Part shown: one piece after another, positions 1 through 9,505 of the stretch
How the letters are laid out: each line of letters opens with the position of its first letter
Numbering within the stretch: the stretch's first letter is position 1
Assembly: GCF_006274605.1 (NCBI RefSeq)
Contig: NZ_CP040846.1
Location: 1,309,041-1,373,040 of the forward strand
From: Thermococcus indicus
GTDB taxonomy: Archaea; Methanobacteriota_B; Thermococci; Thermococcales; Thermococcaceae
Length of the DNA stretch: 64,000 nt
Reading direction: 5' to 3'
Notes under the pieces: generated by a model
The model's input: only the letters and a program-made list of their open reading frames with translations
Told to the model about the DNA's origin: nothing
Databases searched by the model: none
Made by a program: the position numbers and the translations under genes

Positions 1-13
1 ACCTCGATTTCCA

Positions 14-496
14 TCAGACGCTCACCAGGAAACCCGCTAAGCTGTCCCCCTTGATGAATTCGTTCACGGGAAACACTTCCACCCTCTTTAGTGTGGGCAT
101 GACCTTTATCGTCTCTTCCACGAATTTGTCAATCTGCTCCCGGTTTTCACCGCCGATTATAGCCAGAACCCCGTCCTTATCACTCCGCGCAACAGCTAGC
201 ACGTTGGGGAGCAGGGACAGGGTTTTCATGAGGTACTGGATGTACCTTTCCAGAAAATCCTCGATAATGGGAGTCTCGGCCTGGACATAGACAATGGCAA
301 GGGTTTTGGGCCGCAGCTGCTCGCCGAGCACTATGGTGTATTTCTCAATAAAGCTCCTCTCCTGGAGTTTCTTTATCCTGAAGTGTATGGTGGATTCCGG
401 ACGATTTAACCTCTCTGCTATTTCAGATATCGTAAGCCTCGCGTCCTCTTTAAGCAGACGGAGTATCGCTCTGTCGAGGTCATCCAGCTGAACCAT
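14..496 (-). CDS. Lrp/AsnC-family transcriptional regulator
   Basis: About 160 residues. The N-terminus ([15 protein letters not shown], then a helix-turn-helix with [22 protein letters not shown]) is the classic Lrp/AsnC winged helix; the C-terminal half resembles the effector-binding RAM domain. Such proteins bind DNA as dimers or octamers and often respond to amino acids. I prefer the ATG at 496 because GGTGGGGG lies about 10 nt upstream; an ATG at 502 is also possible. An upstream in-frame ATG at 544 would overlap the ubiX-like gene by 65 nt and looks false. With the 496 start the two genes still overlap by 17 nt, so they are probably co-transcribed. The regulated genes cannot be told from the sequence. 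Confidence 0.9.
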   Translation of the reverse strand: MVQLDDLDRAILRLLKEDARLTISEIAERLNRPESTIHFRIKKLQERSFIEKYTIVLGEQLRPKTLAIVYVQAETPIIEDFLERYIQYLMKTLSLLPNVLAVARSDKDGVLAIIGGENREQIDKFVEETIKVMPTLKRVEVFPVNEFIKGDSLAGFLVSV

Positions 497-1031
497 TCTC
501 ATTCCCCCACCGAGGGTAGATTTGATTATCGATCCCAAGAACATCTAGGATTTTTCCTATTATAAAGTTTGTTATATCGTCCAAAGTTTTGGGTTTTGTA
601 TAAAATCCTGGGGATGCTGGCATCACCACTGCCCCTGCTTGGGTAACCCTCACCATGTTTTGCAGATGTATCAAGTTCAACGGCGTCTCCCTGACGAGCA
701 GGATGAGCTTTCTCCTCTCCTTCAGCGCCACGTCCGCCGCCCGAGCGATTAGATTGTCAGCGTAGCCGTTCGCTATTGCCGAAAGGGTCTTCATCGAGCA
801 CGGGGCTATCACCATGGCGTCGAAGGGATGTGAGCCGGACGCTATGGGGGCAAAAAGGTCGTCATCCATATAATCTGGCTTGAAATCGGCCCCCGTCTCG
901 TGCCGGAGTACGGCGAGGCCCGTCTTCGAGGCAACCGTGATGACCTCGTGTCCCTTTTCTCTGAGCACATCGATGAGCCTGAGCCCGTAGACCGCGCCGC
1001 TGGCCCCTGTTATCGCGACTACCACCTTCAT
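480..1031 (-). CDS. ubiX: UbiX family flavin prenyltransferase
   Basis: 183 residues. UbiX-type enzymes attach a dimethylallyl group to FMN, giving the prenylated flavin used by UbiD-type decarboxylases. The N-terminal [16 protein letters not shown] is the family flavin/phosphate-binding loop; the middle [20 protein letters not shown] and the later [15 protein letters not shown] with [11 protein letters not shown] are the usual prenyl-phosphate and flavin-site motifs. The length is typical. The gene is upstream of and overlaps the Lrp-type regulator. No UbiD partner lies in the window, so the acceptor decarboxylase must be elsewhere. The start at 1031 is followed directly by the Rossmann-like beta strand, as expected. 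Confidence 0.93.
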   Translation of the reverse strand: MKVVVAITGASGAVYGLRLIDVLREKGHEVITVASKTGLAVLRHETGADFKPDYMDDDLFAPIASGSHPFDAMVIAPCSMKTLSAIANGYADNLIARAADVALKERRKLILLVRETPLNLIHLQNMVRVTQAGAVVMPASPGFYTKPKTLDDITNFIIGKILDVLGIDNQIYPRWGNENGSAG

Positions 1032-1136
1032 CTCTCACACCGATAAAACTACGTGCCGCCCGTTTTAACGTTTTCTGGACGCTCCGGGGCGGTAAGTTTT
1101 TATGTTCTCACGAATATCTCAGGACGGTTGGTGAGC

Positions 1137-1940
1137 ATGGGGCGGGAGATTCCTGAAGTTTTAATAAACAGCGCGATAGGAATCGTGAGGGAGCTTGGGG
1201 GCAAGGCCCTCGTCATTCTCGAGGATATCGACCCCGAGAGGCTTCGGGACGCGGGTGTTACAATAGTCATAGTCGGTTCCTCCTTTGACGTTGAGGAGGA
1301 GAAAGTCAAGCGGGTCTCGATACCCCAGAACCTCGACCTGAACAACATCCTGAACCTCATATCCGCGTTTCTGATAGAACACGACATCCTTGGGGAGGGC
1401 GACTCCTTCGTCTACGTCACCCGGGAGATGATAGGGATAAAGACCGTCAAAAAAAGCATATCCGCCATGAGGGGATTTTTTGCCCAGAATCAGAGCGTGC
1501 TCCAGCGGCTGCTTGAGATAACCATAGAACTGAGTGTGGAAGGCCGCGAGGGAACGCCCGTCGGGACGATATTCGTCATCGGCGACACCAGGCGCGTTCT
1601 CAGGCACTCCCATCAGCTCATCCCGAACCCGTTCAAGGGGCACAGGGTCAACGTTCTGGACAGGGACAGCAAGGAGATAATCAAGGAGTTCGCCCAGCTG
1701 GACGGGGCGTTTATAGTCCGCGACGACGGCAGGATCGCGGCCGCCGGCCGCTACCTGGAGGTCGAGCCGAAGGTCATAGACCTCATGCTTCCGCCAGGCC
1801 TGGGGAGCAGACACATAGCGGCCGCGGGAATAACGAAGCTCACCAAGGCGATGGCGATAAGCCTCTCCGAGAGCGGCACGATAAGAATATTCAAAAACGG
1901 CCTCATGCTCCTGGAGTACAACCCGAGGATAAGGTACTGA
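1137..1940 (+). CDS. dacZ: diadenylate cyclase (DacZ-type, DisA_N domain)
   Basis: 267 residues. The C-terminal half is a DisA_N/DAC domain, which condenses two ATP into cyclic di-AMP: the DGA signature is at about residues 189-191 (LDGAFIVRDDGRI) and the RHxAA version of the RHR motif at about 225-229 (SRHIAAAG). The N-terminal 120 residues match the pyruvate-kinase-like accessory domain of archaeal DacZ proteins only by general pattern. The ATG at 1137 is chosen because GGTTGGTGA precedes it and a TATA-like TTTTTATG lies near 1096; an in-frame GTG at 1131 and an ATG at 1053 are less likely. The gene is single and divergent from ubiX. In archaea c-di-AMP is linked to osmotic and potassium balance; its role here is inferred. 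Confidence 0.85.
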   Translation: MGREIPEVLINSAIGIVRELGGKALVILEDIDPERLRDAGVTIVIVGSSFDVEEEKVKRVSIPQNLDLNNILNLISAFLIEHDILGEGDSFVYVTREMIGIKTVKKSISAMRGFFAQNQSVLQRLLEITIELSVEGREGTPVGTIFVIGDTRRVLRHSHQLIPNPFKGHRVNVLDRDSKEIIKEFAQLDGAFIVRDDGRIAAAGRYLEVEPKVIDLMLPPGLGSRHIAAAGITKLTKAMAISLSESGTIRIFKNGLMLLEYNPRIRY

Positions 1941-2416
1941 CCTGGCGTCATCACGTTCTTCTGCCCCATTTCAGGCCTTTTTCTCCTAACCAGGGCCTTT
2001 TGCCGGAACAAAGCCCTCAACCGCCCCCGGAAATCGATGTCTGGTGTTTTTTAAATGTAACTTTCAGTTCAGGAAATTGGCTTTTTTCATAACGAATTTT
2101 CTTCGGAGTTGGAGGCGGGGCACGTTAGAAGCTGGGTTTTGGCCAAATCCTGATTAAATCATTTCTTTTTATCCCCCGAATGTTTTTAGGTTTTTGTTTT
2201 TGGTTCTCTCCCCGCCCAACCCTCTGGAAATCTATTGTATGCTTTTGTTCACTGGTTGCTTTGAGGGCCTTGCGTTTGTCTTTTTGGTATTTTGGGATTA
2301 AGAAACGGCTCTGTTTGGAGCGCTGTGCGGGCGTCTTTCGTGACGGTTTCCAGAAAGGTTTAAATATTGGAACGTTATTAGGCCTTTATGGACCAATCGG
2401 GGCAAAATCCCCGCCT
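1941..2416 (+). promoter_or_regulatory. CRISPR leader and promoter
   Basis: No convincing gene is seen in this 476-base stretch. From about 2040 it is AT-rich, as Thermococcales CRISPR leaders are. A BRE/TATA pair (AGAAAGG followed by TTTAAATA, 2352-2366) would start transcription near 2390, just before the first repeat. A short hairpin CGGGG-caaaat-CCCCG (2398-2413) sits 3 nt from repeat 1. Orientation is supported by decayed repeats at the far end of the array. An 87-codon frame starting at 2180 runs into the first repeat and is judged spurious. Confidence 0.75.
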
Positions 2417-5400
2417 GTTGCAATAAGACTCCAGGAGAATTGAAAGCTCTCAAGGGGAAAGAGGCTTTGAAGTGTTTTCGGAGTTGCAATAAGACTCCAG
2501 GAGAATTGAAAGGATCTGAATTCGTCAATGTTTTTCCCGACGCTTACTGCGTTGCAATAAGACTCCAGGAGAATTGAAAGAAGCGAGCGTAACTTACGAC
2601 GGCCTCAGGCACAAGGTTGCAATAAGACTCCAGGAGAATTGAAAGATTTTAGAACGGGGGATAATGGTAAGCCGTACGTAAGTTGCAATAAGACTCCAGG
2701 AGAATTGAAAGAAATCAGCCCCACAATAGCCAACAAAGTGAAAAGCCCGTTGCAATAAGACTCCAGGAGAATTGAAAGAAAAGTGCCGCTGCCCTTCCTT
2801 CCAGTACTGCCTCAGTTGCAATAAGACTCCAGGAGAATTGAAAGAATTAGAGCGTAGTTGTTTTGGGTGAAGAAGGCCTCCGTTGCAATAAGACTCCAGG
2901 AGAATTGAAAGTGAATAATGTAACTCCCAGTCCTGCCATACTTAGCAAGTTGCAATAAGACTCCAGGAGAATTGAAAGAACATAGATTACACTCTTATCT
3001 GTCCCAACACCATAGTGTTGCAATAAGACTCCAGGAGAATTGAAAGTCGATTATCATGCCGAACAGGCTACCGAGGAAGGTCGTTGCAATAAGACTCCAG
3101 GAGAATTGAAAGTCGAATAAACGGGTTCGGGGTGGTTTGGGTGAGTAGTTGCAATAAGACTCCAGGAGAATTGAAAGCTCGCCAACATTTATCATCTCTG
3201 ACTTAAACATCCTGGTTGCAATAAGACTCCAGGAGAATTGAAAGCGATGCTTCTCCTGATTGGCATTGGAGTGCTCTATATGTTGCAATAAGACTCCAGG
3301 AGAATTGAAAGCGAACTCGACCCGAAAAAACTCCCCCTTGATGTGAGAGTTGCAATAAGACTCCAGGAGAATTGAAAGACCTCTCGGCAAGGTCACTAGG
3401 ATAAACTTGGCCATCGTTGCAATAAGACTCCAGGAGAATTGAAAGGTGATAGCTACCCACAAAAGACCGTCGTGGCGTTTTTGTTGCAATAAGACTCCAG
3501 GAGAATTGAAAGATAATATTATCAACCGGAACCTCAGTCCTAACAACACGTTGCAATAAGACTCCAGGAGAATTGAAAGCTATCTTGTCCCTGTCCACCG
3601 CTCCGAGGCTCAGGGTTGCAATAAGACTCCAGGAGAATTGAAAGCCCTTCTAATGGCCGTTATCTCCCCGCGTTCTTTGAGGTTGCAATAAGACTCCAGG
3701 AGAATTGAAAGAAAGATTAGAGAACTTGGAAGGAGAAGTTAAGGACCGTTGCAATAAGACTCCAGGAGAATTGAAAGACGCTCTCAGGTATGGAAAGGGT
3801 CTTAACCCGGACGTTGTTGCAATAAGACTCCAGGAGAATTGAAAGAAGATTATGAAGAGCAGTCCTGTGAGCGTCTGATACTGTTGCAATAAGACTCCAG
3901 GAGAATTGAAAGCGAAAAGGCATGTCGTAAAGAAGAGCGACTACAAGACCGTTGCAATAAGACTCCAGGAGAATTGAAAGCGAAGTCGAGGAAAAAGAAG
4001 GTTCAAGAGGCCTTGGTTGCAATAAGACTCCAGGAGAATTGAAAGTAACTCTCTCGGCGAGGGCGTCCCTCTCCTTCTTAAGTTGCAATAAGACTCCAGG
4101 AGAATTGAAAGTTGAGTACCTGAAGAAGAAGCTGGCCGAGCTGAAGGAGTTGCAATAAGACTCCAGGAGAATTGAAAGCTGTAAAACCGCATCCTCAATG
4201 AAACGGCTCCTGTTGTTGCAATAAGACTCCAGGAGAATTGAAAGCTCGCTAAGTTTTCAAATATTGGTTCCTCATGGAGTGTGTTGCAATAAGACTCCAG
4301 GAGAATTGAAAGGCCTGGAAGTCTTATCTGCTTCGAGTACGGGGGCAAGGTTGCAATAAGACTCCAGGAGAATTGAAAGAGAATGCCGCTTCGCGGGCCT
4401 CAGTGATTTCCCGCTCGGTTGCAATAAGACTCCAGGAGAATTGAAAGGCGGGTCCCAGGAAACGCCCACGTTGGGCGCTGAAGGTTGCAATAAGACTCCA
4501 GGAGAATTGAAAGTCGTGTGGGTGTGGACCTTATCGGCGAGGTCCGAGGGTTGCAATAAGACTCCAGGAGAATTGAAAGTGTTCCCACGGCCCCAATTTC
4601 CTCAAGGTCTTTCTTGGTTGCAATAAGACTCCAGGAGAATTGAAAGGCGTATTCAACCGCTCCACAAAATCCCACGAGAGGTTAAGTTGCAATAAGACTC
4701 CAGGAGAATTGAAAGTAGTTGTCTTCAATATACTATACACATTCAACCTTTGTTGCAATAAGACTCCAGGAGAATTGAAAGGAGGCCTTCCTGGACAAAA
4801 TCACGTGGTCACCTCTGTGTTGCAATAAGACTCCAGGAGAATTGAAAGGGAGTAGAAGCCCGCCGCTGAAACTACGCTTAGTCCTGTTGCAATAAGACTC
4901 CAGGAGAATTGAAAGTCTGGCCGTTCCACTGCAATTCAAGCGTGTAGGAGGTTGCAATAAGACTCCAGGAGAATTGAAAGCTGTACTATCTCCTCCTCCC
5001 CCTCTGGGGCGGGCACTTGTTGCAATAAGACTCCAGGAGAATTGAAAGCATTGAAGGTGTCTCTCAGGAGGAGATGCTGAAACAGGTTGCAATAAGACTC
5101 CAGGAGAATTGAAAGTCGTGGAGGACTTCATAATCCTCCCCCTCCTCAACCAGTTGCAATAAGACTCCAGGAGAATTGAAAGACAGGCTGACCCAACACA
5201 GCAATAGCAGAATAATCCTGTTGCAATAAGACTCCAGGAGAATTGAAAGGTTGATGCCAAAGACACGCCTGAGGCGATGTCATTCACCGTTGCAATAAGA
5301 CTCCAGGAGAATTGAAAGCCGGTTGAGCGTGTTATTGGGAGTATTAGGGCTGGTGTTGCAATAAGACTCCAGGAGAATTGAAAGTGAAGCCGGTGAATGT

Positions 5401-7936
5401 TGTAGTATATGTTCTCTGCAGGGTTGCAATAAGACTCCAGGAGAATTGAAAGCGAGGAGCTGCGCCGTATCCTCACAGACGAGTACAAGTTGCAATAAGA
5501 CTCCAGGAGAATTGAAAGCTGCTCCTGGAGCGCTGGCTACGAGGAGGATGAGCATGTTGCAATAAGACTCCAGGAGAATTGAAAGTGACAGGTACGCGGA
5601 CAGGCTGAGGGAACAGATTGGTTGCAATAAGACTCCAGGAGAATTGAAAGCTCCTGCGAAGAGGACGTTGTACCTGGTGAATGACATGTTGCAATAAGAC
5701 TCCAGGAGAATTGAAAGAGGGAATCCTTGAGGCCAAGCTCTACGTCATGATAGAGTTGCAATAAGACTCCAGGAGAATTGAAAGACTTAGCCTCTGCAAC
5801 CTCCATCCTACCCAAAGTGAAGTTGCAATAAGACTCCAGGAGAATTGAAAGGAAAGAGAAGTTTTATGTTAATGGTCAGTTTGTGGCGTTGCAATAAGAC
5901 TCCAGGAGAATTGAAAGAACCAATCCAGGAGGAAGAAGGACATAGACTTACCACGTTGCAATAAGACTCCAGGAGAATTGAAAGCACCCCTGGCATGGGA
6001 ATAGTGTTGGAGGTCCCTAACGTTGCAATAAGACTCCAGGAGAATTGAAAGCTGAACATCAAGCTCCGGGATGTCCCCGGAGACATCCATGTTGCAATAA
6101 GACTCCAGGAGAATTGAAAGCCGGGTAGGTCTATCAGCTCGGACTTCTCCTTGGCCTTGTTGCAATAAGACTCCAGGAGAATTGAAAGAACTCCCTGTCC
6201 ACTATCAAGTATACAGTATAATCAGTTGCAATAAGACTCCAGGAGAATTGAAAGGCAAGGAGCTGACGGAGCCGAGGAGGGAGAGGATTAGTTGCAATAA
6301 GACTCCAGGAGAATTGAAAGTCAGGATTCAACAAAGCTTTAATTTTCACTATTTTGTTGCAATAAGACTCCAGGAGAATTGAAAGTCAGGATTCAACAAA
6401 GCTTTAATTTTCACTATTTTGTTGCAATAAGACTCCAGGAGAATTGAAAGCAGGGTTCGCAGTTTTCCTCTACAAGGACACCAGCCGTTGCAATAAGACT
6501 CCAGGAGAATTGAAAGGAGATATTGAACTCTATCCTCCTAACCAACGCTGGATGTTGCAATAAGACTCCAGGAGAATTGAAAGAGGAGGGGTGAGCATGA
6601 ACAAGTTCTTCGAGATGGTCGTTGCAATAAGACTCCAGGAGAATTGAAAGTCCTTGAAAAAGCCGCGGAGGAGGTAGAGGTAAGAGTGTTGCAATAAGAC
6701 TCCAGGAGAATTGAAAGTTCACTATTACGCCCAAGTTCGCCGCGTCAACGGAGTGTTGCAATAAGACTCCAGGAGAATTGAAAGGAAAGCCTGTCTGCCT
6801 TCCTCTGTCGTGAGCGAAAAAGTTGCAATAAGACTCCAGGAGAATTGAAAGAGTTTCCCGTCGCCATCTGCCACCGCTAGGAGAATGTTGCAATAAGACT
6901 CCAGGAGAATTGAAAGAGGAGTAAATGGAGCTTTAAGGCTCGATTAAAGTTTCGTTGCAATAAGACTCCAGGAGAATTGAAAGGCATCAATGCCGGGTTA
7001 ATCGGCCGGTGGGCTTACGGTTGCAATAAGACTCCAGGAGAATTGAAAGCGAGGGTTTACAACGCCTGCAAGAGGGCCTATGAGGTGTTGCAATAAGACT
7101 CCAGGAGAATTGAAAGGAATTCCCCACTTTCGAAGAGCTGATACGCCAAAAGCCGTTGCAATAAGACTCCAGGAGAATTGAAAGCGCATTCGGCCTCACG
7201 AAGAATCAGAAACTCGCCTATCGTTGCAATAAGACTCCAGGAGAATTGAAAGCTGGAGGTTGGGTGATGGATTTAAGCTCGTACCGGCCGTTGCAATAAG
7301 ACTCTAGGAGAATTGAAAGTGCGCGTGGACAAAAAAACCGGCAAGTGGGTAGTGTATAGTTGCAATAAGACTCTAGGAGAATTGAAAGAGAAAAGAGTCG
7401 AGGAGAGGCTCAAACAGCAGAGAAGTTGCAATAAGACTCTAGGAGAATTGAAAGCCAACTGAGTAGTCAATGCCAATGCCGCCGAGGAGCGCGAGGTTGC
7501 AATAAGACTCTAGGAGAATTGAAAGAACATACCAAGCAAGGACAAGCTCCCACCATTTGTAGTTGCAATAAGACTCTAGGAGAATTGAAAGAATGAGGAG
7601 AAGGATATGAAAGCTCAGCACGAGAGGGTTGCAATAAGACTCCAGGAGAATTGAAAGGTAGTCGCCGGAATCCTGCTCCTCGTGACCGCCATCGGTTGCA
7701 ATAAGACTCCAGGAGAATTGAAAGTCAATAGTGATATGGTCATTTGCAATCTCAACCTTACGTTGCAATAAGACTCCAGGAGAATTGAAAGCTGGAGGAG
7801 TGCCTTGTTCGCGCCGACGGTTGCGAGGTTGCAATAGGACTCCAGGAGGACTGTAAAGAGAAAACTCGGTGGAAGCTCGAGAGGGTGTGGGGGACGGAAC
7901 GTCCCCCGGACAATAAGACTCCAGGAGCATTGAAAC
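2417..7936 (+). CRISPR. CRISPR array, 81 intact and 2 degenerate repeats
   Basis: The 30-nt repeat starts GTTGCAATAAGACTC and ends AGGAGAATTGAAAG; the first copy is 2417-2446. By manual count there are 81 well-conserved copies, the last at 7762, then decayed copies at 7828 and about 7907-7936. Unit spacing is 65-71 nt, so spacers are mostly 35-41 nt. The repeat end ATTGAAAG is the 5' tag of mature crRNAs in Pyrococcus furiosus, so transcription runs left to right. Repeats starting at 7290, 7359, 7425, 7496 and 7562 carry T instead of C at position 16. Spacers 6321-6355 and 6386-6420 are identical. No cas gene is in the window. On the minus strand the repeat has no stop in any frame, which creates many long false ORFs. 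Confidence 0.99.
7889..7907 (+). terminator. strong hairpin between the two decayed terminal repeats
   Basis: GGGGGAC-ggaac-GTCCCCC is a perfect 7-bp stem lying between the degenerate repeats at 7828 and 7907. The interval between these repeats is longer and unlike the spacers. It may end or stabilise the array transcript; this is inference, and archaeal terminators usually rely on T-runs, which are absent here. Confidence 0.4.
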
Positions 7937-8005
7937 GCTACTAAAGGGTTTAAATCTTTTGCCTGCCCCAAAAGTGATTTATATTCTCGCATCGATTCCC
8001 CTATC

Positions 8006-8305
8006 ATGAGTTTGAAGGTCCTCGCCAAGCTCTACCGGGTTGCCAAGGGTGATGAAAAGGTCGAACGGGCCTGGGAGCTCGTCCGTGAGGCCGCCAGATA
8101 CAGCCTTCACGAGCCGTACTGGGGCTTCCTAAGGGAGAACTTCGATGTCCGTGCGGAAGAGGTTAAAGAGGCCCTGCGCTTCCTGGAGGAGAGGGGTGAG
8201 CTTCAAATCAAGCGTTCCATTGACGGCAGGAGGCTCTACGTCTCAACCCTAAAGGATATAAGGGAGAACCCCGTTAGGCTCGACCGATGGCTGGGATTGA
8301 CCTGA
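8006..8305 (+). CDS. conserved small protein, possible winged-helix
   Basis: 99 residues; family not recognised. The protein is almost wholly alpha-helical by eye, rich in charged residues, and its second half (VKEALRFLEERGELQIKRSIDGRRLYVSTL) has the helix-then-beta-wing look of a small winged-helix domain. TTTATAT at 7978-7984 places the transcription start within a few bases of the ATG, so the message is probably leaderless. It overlaps the glycosylase gene by 19 nt if that gene starts at 8287. The position as first gene of an operon with a DNA-repair glycosylase suggests a DNA-related accessory role, which is inference only. Confidence 0.75.
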   Translation: MSLKVLAKLYRVAKGDEKVERAWELVREAARYSLHEPYWGFLRENFDVRAEEVKEALRFLEERGELQIKRSIDGRRLYVSTLKDIRENPVRLDRWLGLT

Positions 8306-9117
8306 GGAAGACCACGGGTGAGATGATACGCAACGGCACCTGGAAGTTCGAAGGCGATGTCTTCTACCAGGCCTTTGAGAGCGGTATAGCCGGCTACGAT
8401 GGAGAGAACTTCATCTTTCCGGGTTCATGGTCAAGGGCGGAGCGCAGAGAGGCCAGAGAAAAGCTCTCCTTCATCCTGGGCCTCGACACCGATCTGGATT
8501 CCTTCTACGCCGAGATAAGCGGTTCTCCCTTCGCTTTCCTGATAGACGAGTTCCACGGCTTAACGGCTCCTGCCGCTTCGAGCCCGTACCAGGCGTTGGT
8601 TGAGACGATAGCCCAGCAGCAGGTCAGCTTCGAGTTCGCCCAGAGGACCATCGCGAACCTCGTGGAGCTCGCGGGCAGGCAGGTGGGAGATTTGCACGCG
8701 TTCCCTGCCCCCGGAAGAATAGCGTCCCTGAGCGAGGAGGAGCTGAAAAGGGCCAAGCTCGGCTATCGCGCCGCTTACATAAAGTCCCTGACGGAGCTCT
8801 ACCTTGCCGGAAAGCTCGACCTTGAACTCTGGGAGTGGAGCATTGATGAGGCCGTTAAGTATCTTACAAAGTTCAGGGGAATAGGAAAGTGGAGCGCCGA
8901 GCTCTTCCTTGCTTACGGCCTCAGGAAGAACGTCTATCCGGCCGGAGACCTTGGGCTGAGGCGAGGGATAGCGAAGATTTTTGGGAAGCGCGTTAAGGAA
9001 GTACAAGAAAGGGACGTTCGCGAGATAATCGAGCCCTATGGAAAGTGGAAGGGGCTTCTGGCGTTCTATATCCTCTGCTACGACAGAAAGACCGAGATGG
9101 AGAGGAAGGGAAAATGA
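8287..9117 (+). CDS. AlkA-like DNA-3-methyladenine glycosylase (HhH-GPD)
   Basis: 276 residues. HhH-GPD base-excision repair glycosylase, which would remove alkylated bases. The fold markers are SPYQALVETIAQQQVS at about 98-113, the helix-hairpin-helix LTKFRGIGKWSAELFLA at about 197-213, and the catalytic aspartate in VYPAGDLGLRRGIAKIFG, matching AlkA/OGG-type enzymes. The length is near that of E. coli AlkA. No FeS-cluster cysteines as in EndoIII are seen. An ATG at 8323 preceded by GGGTG is an alternative start that would remove the overlap with the upstream gene. It overlaps the next gene by 4 nt (ATGA), so the two are probably translationally coupled. Confidence 0.88.
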   Translation: MAGIDLRKTTGEMIRNGTWKFEGDVFYQAFESGIAGYDGENFIFPGSWSRAERREAREKLSFILGLDTDLDSFYAEISGSPFAFLIDEFHGLTAPAASSPYQALVETIAQQQVSFEFAQRTIANLVELAGRQVGDLHAFPAPGRIASLSEEELKRAKLGYRAAYIKSLTELYLAGKLDLELWEWSIDEAVKYLTKFRGIGKWSAELFLAYGLRKNVYPAGDLGLRRGIAKIFGKRVKEVQERDVREIIEPYGKWKGLLAFYILCYDRKTEMERKGK

Positions 9118-9446
9118 GCGAGATTAAGATTGTCCTAGATAAGGAGAAATTCAAGTCCCTGAAGGGGCGCGACATAAACGCCCTCCTCCGTGAAAACCTT
9201 CCTCGGGTGGAGGAAACGCTGAAGGCCGAGCGCGAGGAGGCTCTTCTTGAGAAGATAGCCAAACTCGAGGAGAAGCTCAGGGAGATGGAAGGAGAGATAG
9301 AGGAGCTGGGAGAGTTCTACGAGAAGGCTTTGAGGGATAAGGAGTTCATGACCGCCGAACGTGAGAGGTTAAGGAAGGAAAACGAGGAGCTAAGAAAGAA
9401 GGTTGAGGAGAGAAAACGGGAGCTTGAGGAGGTTCATGAATCGTGA
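9114..9446 (+). CDS. small coiled-coil protein
   Basis: 110 residues. After about 40 residues that include SEIKIVLDKEKFKSLKGRDI, the rest is one long charged coiled coil of Glu, Lys, Arg and Leu heptads ending in KKVEERKRELEEVHES. No known family is recognised. The ATG at 9114 overlaps the glycosylase stop by 4 nt and has GAGGAAGGG just upstream. The gene ends inside the first palindrome of the operator array at 9432-9492. It may be a partner of the glycosylase or, less likely, part of the downstream nucleotidyltransferase/HEPN module; context does not decide. Confidence 0.75.
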   Translation: MSEIKIVLDKEKFKSLKGRDINALLRENLPRVEETLKAEREEALLEKIAKLEEKLREMEGEIEELGEFYEKALRDKEFMTAERERLRKENEELRKKVEERKRELEEVHES

Positions 9447-9492
9447 ACAAATCGTTCATGAAGTGTGAACGAAAAGTTCATAAATCATGAAC
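9432..9492. promoter_or_regulatory. operator: three 17-bp palindromes phased at 22 bp
   Basis: Three near-identical inverted repeats: GTTCATGAATCGTGAAC (9432-9448), GTTCATGAAGTGTGAAC (9454-9470) and GTTCATAAATCATGAAC (9476-9492). Their starts are exactly 22 bp apart, about two helical turns, so bound dimers would stack on one DNA face. The third overlaps the only TATA-like sequence (TTCATAAAT) before the ATG at 9506. The likely ligand is the winged-helix domain of the next gene, giving autorepression; that assignment is inferred. Confidence 0.88.
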
Positions 9493-9505
9493 GAGAGCTG
9501 GTAAC

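Noticed and set aside
1941-2040. Minus-strand C-box-like GTGATGA near 1950
   Set aside because: No D box in the right place, so not called an sRNA.
2180-2443. 87-codon plus-strand frame in the CRISPR leader
   Set aside because: Low-complexity, Phe/Cys/Trp-rich peptide that runs into the first repeat; no ribosome binding site.
2298-8028. Dozens of minus-strand reading frames of 60-250 codons through the CRISPR array with repeated peptides such as FNSPGVLLQ, FQFSWSLIAT and LSILLESYCN
   Set aside because: They are only the three stop-free antisense readings of the CRISPR repeat.
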